From the NCBI GenBank assembly GCA_021396245.1, contig WNYE01000036.1:336274-400273 (forward strand): a stretch of 64,000 bases of DNA, read 5' to 3'. Position 1 is the stretch's first letter, and the number at the start of each line of letters is the position of its first letter. Below the pieces are notes generated by a model. It was not told where the DNA came from, made no database searches, and saw only the letters and a program-made list of their open reading frames with translations. This document shows, piece by piece, positions 56,114 to 64,000 of this stretch. The position numbers were made by a program, and so were the translations under genes. The stretch comes from Sporothrix humicola. Taxonomy: Eukaryota > Ascomycota > Sordariomycetes > Ophiostomatales > Ophiostomataceae.

Positions 56114-57732
56114 ATGTTGTGGATATTCCGGGTGCTTCTGAGCACCCTCTTTTTGCTCAGCGTCGTCCTCTCCATCCCCATCGCCTTTGATGTTGGTGGC
56201 CGCGACGCCGGCCTCGCCTACAGTCTGGCCCTCTTCCTCTACTACAGCGCCTACTCTACCATCAAGATCGCCGTCCGCCTCGCCGCCCCTTCCGATCGCG
56301 CAAGCTCCCAGCGCCTCCGCTGGACCGTCGCCGCCACCCTGCGCCTATCGCAGTGGGTTGTCATCCCGAGCCTGCTCATCTGGGCCCTGAGCCGCTTTTC
56401 TATCGACTCGAGCAGCACCGACTGGGTCGCCCGCACCGTCGCCCATGTTACAGGCGGGGCCGAGAGCGGCGGCAGCAAGGTTGTCAGCAGTGCCATCGGC
56501 GGCAGCACGGGCGGTGGTTTCGGTATCTCGAATTTTTTTGGCCTGATCAGCCGGGGTGCCAGCAGCAGCGCGAGCGCTGCCTCTAGTGCTGCCAGCGCCG
56601 CCGCCAGCGCCGCCTCTTCTTCGTCCTCCGGCATCTTCTCCCGGCCCGCCAGCACGAGCTGGAGCGACTGGTTCTTTGGCCGCGGCGGCATCGTCGAGTC
56701 AGCCGCCCTCGGCGGCTGGGACAAGTCGCTGCGCTACTCGAGCCCCATCTTCCAGGTCCTGGAGGGCTTTTGCACCCTGCTCGTCATCCAGGCTGCCGGC
56801 CAGATCACCCGCTGGCTCGTCAACCGCGGCCGCAGCGATTCGTGGCTGGTAAGTCCCTCCCACACTTCTGTATCAAACATACGGGCTGTTTACTAACAAT
56901 GTAGATCATCCTGGTCGTCTTTTCTGGCTCGGTCATTGCGAGCGCCATCTACTTCTTGTCACGCATTGCGCGCTTCCCGCAGATCGACAACATTGACGCC
57001 ATCCTCATTGGTGTTACGATTACGTCTGCCGTCTTCTTGTCGGCCTACGGCATCGGCAGCGGGCGTGGCAACCCGGTCGAGTCGTCTCTACTGTTTGCGT
57101 ACGTCGTTCTGTGTGTTTACCAGATCTTCACCGACTACCAGCCCTCATCGCCCGAGGCTGCCGAACGCCGCCGTCTCCAGCAGCAGCAGGCCGCCGCCCT
57201 CGAGCCCGAGTTCCCGCCCCTGCCGCCCATTATCATGGCCTCCTACTCGACGCTCGTGCACCTTTTGAGCACGCTGCCGACGGCGTTCAGCTCGGCCCTC
57301 CAATTCTTGCACGCCGCCTTCCAGACGATTACACCGTCTGTCATTATTTCCCTGACGTACCGCATCATTGTCTTTTACTGCGCGACGCGCATCATCCCGG
57401 CCGTCCGGGATTCGGGCGCCCGCGCTTTGCTGCAAGAGCCGACCCTTGAGGACTCGGACGCTGCTAGCAAGCTGCTCGGGTTCCTGTCGTGGTACTCGGC
57501 CTCGATCCTGATTGCCATTTACACGAGCTTATTATTACAGCACTTCACGGTTGCCTCCAACACTGCAGGCCATGACGCCGGCTGGTCATTACTACGCGCC
57601 GGCGAGATCACCGGCGGCACCACGATGCGCTGGGTCAACGTCGTGGGCGTTATGGTGCTCTACGCCGTCGAAATGTACCTGGGCAACGACGACATGGACG
57701 GTGGCCTGACCAACCACTGGAAGATGGAGTAA
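56114..57732 (+). CDS. ICE2: Ice2-family ER membrane protein
   Basis: Two exons, 56114-56848 and 56905-57732, with a 56-base intron (ACTAAC branch, TGTAG acceptor). The protein is about 520 residues. It starts directly with a hydrophobic signal-anchor-like segment (MLWIFRVLLSTLFLL) and has about eight to ten membrane segments in all. A Ser/Ala/Gly-rich loop at about 125-195 is low complexity. The C-terminal half has RFPQIDNIDAILIG, LTYRIIVFYCATRIIP and the final RWVNVVGVMVLYAVEMYLG, the pattern of the fungal Ice2 family. In yeast, Ice2 maintains cortical ER and links lipid droplets to the ER by restraining the Nem1-Spo7 phosphatase. The ATG at 56114 (caaaATGtt) is preferred over one ten codons earlier. 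Confidence 0.85.
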
Positions 57733-60030
57733 TCATACTTTGCAACAAACAACTACAGGACGGTGCTTCTTCTTCCTTTCATCTCAGCGGCGATGATGCT
57801 GGGAAGACGACACCAAACAACAGACTCTACGACCTACCTCTTCAATCTAACACACACAGGACACGATCTTCCCCTACTCACCTCACTTCACCTCGCCTCG
57901 TCATCTTCTCTTTATCTGATGCCTACTCTTTTGGTTTCCCCTTTCCTCTGCTTTGATTCCCTTGATTCCCCATGATTTCCCATTTTTACATTCTATTTGT
58001 GAGACGAGGCCTGTCTACATCCATTCAACAAAGAGGGATGCGAGTAGACAAACACTTGTTTTGCACTTTATACCCCCTTGTATTGCTTTATGTTATGTCC
58101 CAATTTTATCATTTATGTCACGTTTATTCATTCTTCTTTTACGGGCCATATGCCCTGGTTTTTATCATTTTCTTCATTTCTTCTTCTTCTTTTGTTCTTG
58201 CTCTGCTTGCTTCTGCTTCTACGTCAGTACTCTGTATGTAATAAGAAAGGGATGGGCGGCTGGTTACTTTTCACTTTTTACTCTTTTATGTATTTGGGTC
58301 TTCCTTCTCATTTTCCCATTCCCCTTTCTTTTATCAGTCCACTTATTTCACGTCTTCTCCTTATGGATTCCCTTTATGCTAGAGATATTATGCACTTTTA
58401 ACTTTCATAACGGAACGGGTCTGCTACAACAAATGGGATATGTCTTTTCTTATGTCTTTTCCTCCTCTCTGGTCTCCAGACCAACTTCTTTTTGTGCTTT
58501 ATCTAGGACAGCTGGGCCAGCATGTGATGGTTTCACAAATGTATACAAACTACTCAAATAATTACCGAAAACTAATGTCCCTACAAACAAAATATTTTCT
58601 TTCGTCGCCAGAGCAATGTGCTGATGCCAAAATCGAGGTTGTCAGCCTTGTCACGATCTCCGTTTAGACAAGGCTACAGTTGTCAAGGCCCGTGGAGCAG
58701 GCCAGGCCAGTGGAATACTGGTCAAACCAGTCTCAGTGAATGCAAAAGGATCCGTGTGTTGCCTGTTACCGTTTTTGCCTCTGGACGCATGGCGCGTAAA
58801 ATTGGGGCAAGCCGTTCGTTGACGACACGGTCCACGCTTTTTTCGAGGGGACAGGAACGCGTTTGGTTTTTTGCGTGTACTTTTTGACGCGGCGCGACGC
58901 CTACGCGTGACCCGCCCACGTTTTGCCTTGTAGGGGACCTGGGAGAGTCGTATGGTCCAGGGACGGGAACTGGGGGAAAGGACGGTGCTGGCGTTGACGT
59001 TTCAAAGGCTGCAGGGCGGTGAAGCGTGGCAGAATCCAATATGGGCGGCATTGATTGGCTGGTCAGCGTCTTGAAAAAGGAGGAACGCACGGGCCACACC
59101 TTCCCCAGCCAACCAGCATTGCGCGACTGCCCGTTTTAGAGACGGGGGCACGCCGCTGAAAGCCTGTTCTGCGGCGCTTCCCTATGTACCTTTTACTAGT
59201 ACACACACGCTAAAAGTACATTGGAAAAGGGAGTCAACCGACAGCGACGGCGGCCGCCAGTCAAAGAAAGCGAAAAAATCGAATCGCAAAATCGCATCGT
59301 TGCGAAGCCCCGTCGATCGCCAATCCCCTCCTTCCTTCCTTCCGCCTTCTCTCGTCGTCCCTCTCCTGCCCTCCTTCCCTTTCCACCTTTCGGCGCCCCC
59401 TTCCCTTTTCCTTCCGTTTTGGTCATCACCATCGGATCGCACCTTCCCCCATCGTTGTTGATTTGATTAAAAAAAGTTTTGTTGATTTTTTTCGTCCTTT
59501 GCGCCTTCTTGTCTTGTCTTAATACTCCGTACTTCTTTTTCTGGTCTCGTCTCCATTAATTCGGCCTTGTTCCGCCATCTCGAATTTTTCGTCATCTGTC
59601 TTTGATTTTGGGGTCACTTTTCATCCTTTCCGTCATCGCACGCAGTCCGACATCGACCATTTTCATTCACGAACGTGTCGATTCACTTTCAACTCGAGAC
59701 CCAGCCAGCATTTTGTTATTGTTTGGCTGCAGCTCTACGGGTCTTTCTTCCTATCAGTGCCAATAACAAGCGTAACAGACCAACGACATCTGTCATTTCA
59801 TCGTTATTCGCACGGTTTTCGCACTCACCTCCAACGCGCCGCGCATTCAATCAATCGTCCGCGGCCCTCCACCCTCCTAATTCTCCACTCGCCGTCTCCC
59901 GTCGGATTACGGATTACCGGCGCATCATCACGACACCGCAATCACGGCCGAAATAACATCACCAATTCGGCCTCACATTCTCATCATTTCCATCGCCCGT
60001 TTTTGAGAAGAGCACATCCCATCGTTCAAT
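57733..60030. other. Intergenic region between Ice2 and the unknown gene
   Basis: 2.3 kb. The first kilobase is T-rich. An inverted repeat AGCCTTGTC/GACAAGGCT (58644-58675) stands out. CCAAT sequences occur on either strand near 59030-59060. From 59330 to 60030 the plus strand is CT-rich, consistent with a long leader of the next gene. One TACTCCGTA copy is at 59523-59531. Confidence 0.45.
58644..58675. repeat. Inverted repeat, 9-base arms, 14-base loop
   Basis: AGCCTTGTC at 58644-58652 pairs with GACAAGGCT at 58667-58675. The role is unknown; it lies 0.9 kb past the Ice2 stop. Confidence 0.65.
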
Positions 60031-62322
60031 ATGGGTCTTCCGTATGTTTAACCATCACTTTCATCATCTAGCATCATCCAGCGCATCGGCCTGCCATTTT
60101 GCGCAATTCGCAACCGACTCCCCGGTCCATTTTTACTAACTTTTGCTACAGTCTGTATATCGCACCAGTCGAATCCGACCTGCGCCACAAGCACTCCACC
60201 ATCCGCAACAGCCCGACACATGGCAACAACCGCGTTGGCCGCTCGCGCCGGAGTGCCGAGTCTCTGGTCGAGAGCCGCCGCCGCGCCATTCTCAATCCCA
60301 ACGTGACCCTCGCACACATTAATCGATTGAGTGATGCCCAGCAAGAGGCCTTTTGGGGCCAGCAGGACCATCTCACCGAAGCGCAAGTGCGGGAGCTTCG
60401 GGAACAACAACGCGACGCGCTGGAACACGGCTCAGCATTTAGACCACATGTTCGGCCGACTTTGTCGCGAGAATCGACGGTGCCTCCATCCGAAGTTCCT
60501 GCGGCCATCCAGAACATGAGACACAACAGAGCTAGAGCCCGCGAGCGTCTTCTTGCCAGCTACCTATCGCGCTCTCGCGACCAGAACCAGAACCAGACGC
60601 GGGCTTCGTCCGGCCTGTCTCGGGAACAGTCGGCCTCGGCCTCTGGTCCCAGCGGCTTTGACGAGCAGCGCCAATGGTACGAGCATATTGTGTCTCGGTC
60701 ACGCGATCAACAATCCGCGATTGGCGCTGACGCTGACGGTCCTGCTTCGCTTATTGCTGCGGCCATCTCGGACGGCTTGGACCAACAAAGCGCTCTCGAA
60801 GCCGATGAAAGATACAACCATGAGATCATGGCGGCACTCGGCAGCCGGCTGGCCAGAGCCACTGCTGTTTCCCAGTCTATGGACTCTCCATCATCAACCT
60901 CGCAGACCGATGGTCTCCTTCCACAGTCGCGGCCTCGTGCTTCTAGTGAGCACGACGGCCCCGATGTCGACCTCAATGCCCGCGCACGCCGTGCCTACCG
61001 CCAGGCATCGTCCCTGCGCCGTGTTACAGTAAGAACTCACTAGTGTCATACATTTGAAAAGGTTACAGGGAACACCATGCTAACCATAGTAGAACGCATC
61101 TGCGTCTTCGAGACGGCCAACCGTGGGCTGGTCTGACAGCAATGACCGTGCCAACAGCCGGTCACGCGAATCGTCGCAGTCGCGCATCTTTGGTGACATC
61201 AGCCAGATCCCTACCTCGAGCGGCAGAGCAACGCCTGAAGCGGCAGCAGCTCGCCGCCGTGCTTACAGAATGGGCTACCTCGACTTGAACGGCAACCGCC
61301 GCCTTCCGCGCTCAGAACGATCTGGCCGTGACGAGTCGACTCGCTCCGGCCGTTACGGTCCCCAGACAGACGAGGACGGCAACCAACTCGAAGATGGCTA
61401 CGGCGTCCCTGTGGACCCCCTCGATGGGCTTGGAGACCGTCGCCGCAGCTTGAGTCCCGAGGTCAGCTCGTGGGACACGATGTTGACAACACTCACGGCT
61501 GACCCGCAGCTTCCCAGCGTGGGCTCTTCCTTTGCCTCCTCAACATCGGCTCTCGCTGCCGCGACGGCCCAGGGCCAGCCAACTGTGACACAGACGCCCA
61601 TTGTGTCTGCGCTGCCTGCTGTTCCGTCTCCCGTCACGAGAGGCCAGGACGACGATGAAAACGGCACCAACGAGTCAACGCCCGCACCCATTCTTGTTGA
61701 AGCATCCGGTCCCATGCCCAGCTGGTTTGGCGAGGATCGCACGGGGCTCACAGACAGTGCGCCGTCTGGCACCACATCTGCAGGCACGTCACAGCGTATC
61801 CGCTCGCCCTTTACTGTGGTGTCGGCGGACGCTGATACGGCAGACGAGTCGCCCGTGATGTTCAACGGTCTCGAGGATGATGCGGCCTGCGAAGACTCGG
61901 AGATGGACGACGGCGTGCGCAGAGACGGCGAAGAGGACACACCATATGACGAGGAGGAAGAGCACGAGGCAGAGGAGGCACGTGCCTACCTGATGGGCCT
62001 GTCGGACCACATTCCTACAACCCGCCGGCCCGGCCAGACGAACCCAATGGAGCGCATGTTCCGCTTCGGTAACCGTGACCGGCCCATGCGTACTGGATTT
62101 AGCAGTGCTGCCCGGTCGGAGAACAACAGCACCGGTGCTACTGATAGTGGCAACGGCACCGGCAACAACAGCAACAACAACACGGAGGAGTCACTCGACC
62201 TCCTCGGTATCGGCGGCATGCAGCATATTGTGCGCAACCTTGCTCGCCGTGAAGACATTCCGGACGAGTGGTGGGCACAGGCCGGCTTGAGCCGCACGCT
62301 GCCGCGCGATGAGTCGAACTAG
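60031..62322 (+). CDS. Conserved-looking filamentous-fungal protein of unknown function
   Basis: Three exons: 60031-60041 (only 11 bases, ATGGGTCTTCC), 60152-61028 and 61093-62322. Intron 1 is 110 bases with GTATGT donor, CTAAC branch and ACAG acceptor. Intron 2 is 64 bases; its acceptor at 61092 is chosen because the one three bases earlier adds an in-frame stop. The joined protein, about 705 residues, begins MGLPLYIAPVESDLR. It is mostly disordered and Ser/Arg/Gln-rich, with patches that look conserved: RRAILNPNVTLAHINRLS, SWDTMLTTLTADPQLPSVGS, an acidic run, and near the end GGMQHIVRNLARREDIPDEW then WAQAGLSRTL. I cannot assign a function. It contains no membrane segment. Confidence 0.78.
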
Positions 62323-63865
62323 GGGCTCTATTTTTGGCATTTGGCGTTTGACGGTTATTTGATATTTTTGATGTCTTGATCTCATTTTGCGTCCTTTTTT
62401 CTCCTTCACGCGGAAAAAGTTTCATTTTCTTGGATGGAAACGATACGACGGCATGGCGTTGGGATTTTGTTTTTATGTTTCTTTTTGAAAACTGTCTGGT
62501 TTGAGCACTCAAAAAAGATTGGGCCAAAGCGACGTTTATCTTGGGGCATTTTGATCTTTATATCTTGCAGGCTTTTTCAGGATCTTTTGGGGCCTTCGTT
62601 TTTGAGACGACAGTATCATGCTCTAGCATTTGATAGTATTTACCTTTTAAAAGGCGGATGAAATGAGAAGACGAGATGATGAAGACACCACACTTGCACC
62701 GAACAATTGTGAATACCTATGATTTACACTATATGCTGACCGCGTTATTTGTGTTTCTGTGTTTCCTCAGCAGTGCAACAAGCGCACAAGACAAAAGATC
62801 AGACACCGAACAACGCCCAATGCTCATGACAGAGCTTTCCTAGAAACTGGGCCATCCTTGCGTTGACTGCTGCTGTGACTGCATTAGGCGCGCGAGCCCC
62901 TCTCTTTTGCCTTTCTTGTCTTTTGTGTTTTTTTCTGTCCCTCCGCTGGGTTTCTGCCCCTAGATTTTGGTGATACGAAGCCTGATATCGTGACTTGTGA
63001 CGCATAATTCATAATTGCTAGGAGCCGCCTGTAGAACTCGATACAGTCGAAAACAGAAAGGATAATTCATAAACGCCCGGACGGAGAGATGGCTGAAAAT
63101 AGAATGCTTTTCTTTCTCTTCCTGGTTTATTTTTCTTAAAAAGACAACTCTGCGTCGTGTCCCACGGTCGTCCAACAATGGTATTCCTGTATTCTCCTCT
63201 TCCGTGCCAGAGTTCAAGGCCAAACGTGAAACGGTACCCAGCATTGGACGTCGCCACGATCCGTCCACTCCTACAACGTACTTTACGTATTCCAAGGTTC
63301 TCTTCTTCGCGTTGTCTCTTTAAAATAAAAGAATTTGCCGCGTAGTTCGTGTTTTTTCGTGTATTTTGCTCAGTATAAAACTCGTAGTATTAATTTGGAG
63401 CCTTGTCTCTTCACGTCGGGACATTTGCCAGAACACTCTTTTCGCTCATCACATCACAACTTACCCGGTGTGCTCATAACCGAGTTTTTTCTTCTTCTTT
63501 TCCTATCGTTCTCTATTTTGTTCTTCTGCAAAAGTTGTCTCTTCGTCACCTTCCTGGTCTCTCTTTTGGTCGTGCCTCTTTGCTCCTTCCTTTTGGGGTA
63601 CTTACGGAACATCCAAATAAAGCAGGTTTCTGGACTCTTTGGCTCCTTCCGCCAATGCGCCTTCCAAGACTGCAGCTTTCCATGAATCAGGAGTCTCGAG
63701 CGTAACCTGGGGAAAGAGCACGCATGTCCCAAAGCTTAGTGCGTATTATTGTGTGCCGTACTTTGTATGCAGGGAGGAATGCATTGCTACGGCCACAAGA
63801 CTTCTTGCCGTCACTTTGCTTTTGGCTTTGGCATGTTTTCCTTGCCCGCTAGCAGGGTTGCGAAA
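62323..63865. other. 3' flank and intergenic DNA, no gene seen
   Basis: AT- and T-rich sequence after the last gene. Short frames of 60-116 codons are dominated by Phe, Leu and Ser and have no supporting features. Confidence 0.5.
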
Positions 63866-64000
63866 TTAGTCTTTAGTCTTAGTCCACCCCCGGACTAAGA
63901 CTAACTAATACGCACCTTAGTCCTATACAAATTAGTTCTCTTTAGTCCGGGCATAGACTAAGACTAAAGTAAAAATTCTTACGTAGACTAAAGGACTAAA
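63866..64000. repeat. TTAGTC/GACTAA hexamer array with a perfect inverted repeat, continues past the window
   Basis: Eleven copies of TTAGTC or its complement GACTAA fall in 135 bases. The first part is a hairpin with 13-base perfect arms, TTAGTCTTAGTCC (63873-63885) and GGACTAAGACTAA (63892-63904), around a 6-base loop ACCCCC. Later copies occur as single or paired units on both strands. It starts abruptly after ordinary intergenic DNA and is cut by the window edge. Confidence 0.85.

Noticed and set aside
10638..59531. TACGGAGTA/TACTCCGTA motif at 10638, 31730 and 59523
   Set aside because: Three copies in 64 kb is only mildly above the expected 0.5, with no consistent position relative to genes.
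1..64000. tRNA, rRNA or CRISPR features
   Set aside because: I looked for B-box-like GGTTCGAATCC, rRNA-like conserved blocks and regularly spaced repeats and found none that hold up.

Overview
The window is nuclear DNA from a filamentous ascomycete (Pezizomycotina, most likely a Sordariomycete). Coding regions are GC-rich and third-position biased. They are broken by short introns of 51 to about 100 bases that carry GTRNGT donors, CTRAY branch sites and YAG acceptors. The genes lie on both strands, separated by 0.6 to 5.7 kb of AT- or pyrimidine-rich DNA, with no operons. The proteins are typical of this group: Sae2/Ctp1, Ubp3, Nup85, Ice2, a CNBP/Gis2 zinc-knuckle protein, a siderophore-type MFS transporter, and an alpha-kinase joined to a vWA domain. 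I could rebuild fourteen protein-coding genes and found no rRNA, tRNA, CRISPR array or complete transposon. The species cannot be named from sequence alone.

Layout. 0-13 kb: a monoglyceride-lipase-like hydrolase (-), a vWA/alpha-kinase protein (+), a cytochrome b5/acyl-CoA dehydrogenase fusion (+) and a seven-knuckle CNBP/Gis2 protein (-). 13-18.5 kb: a long gene-poor stretch. 18.5-31 kb: a housekeeping block with Sae2/Ctp1, Ubp3 and Nup85, all on +. 32-34 kb: a siderophore-type transporter (-). 34-39 kb: a second gene-poor stretch with short repeats. 38.8-44.5 kb: an M20 amidohydrolase (-) and a hydantoinase/oxoprolinase-DUF917 protein (+), which share a divergent promoter crowded with GATA sites. 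45-49 kb: a Ser/Thr kinase (-) and an unrecognised Trp-rich basic protein (+), followed by a cluster of perfect hairpins. 50.6-52.3 kb: a Dal5-family MFS transporter (+). 56-57.7 kb: Ice2 (+). 60-62.3 kb: a protein of unknown function that begins with an 11-base exon (+). The last 135 bases are a dense direct and inverted repeat of the hexamer TTAGTC/GACTAA that runs off the edge.

How the genes may work together. Most are independent housekeeping functions: resection of DNA breaks (Sae2), deubiquitination (Ubp3), nuclear pore scaffold (Nup85), ER shape and lipid balance (Ice2), and RNA binding (Gis2). The best candidate for a joint, undescribed system is the divergent M20 amidohydrolase/hydantoinase pair. 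Both enzymes act on cyclic or linear amides, and their common promoter has at least ten HGATAR sites, including two exact copies of the nonamer ATCAGATAA known from fungal iron and nitrogen GATA factors. The second candidate is the divergent kinase/Trp-rich-protein pair, which looks like accessory material.
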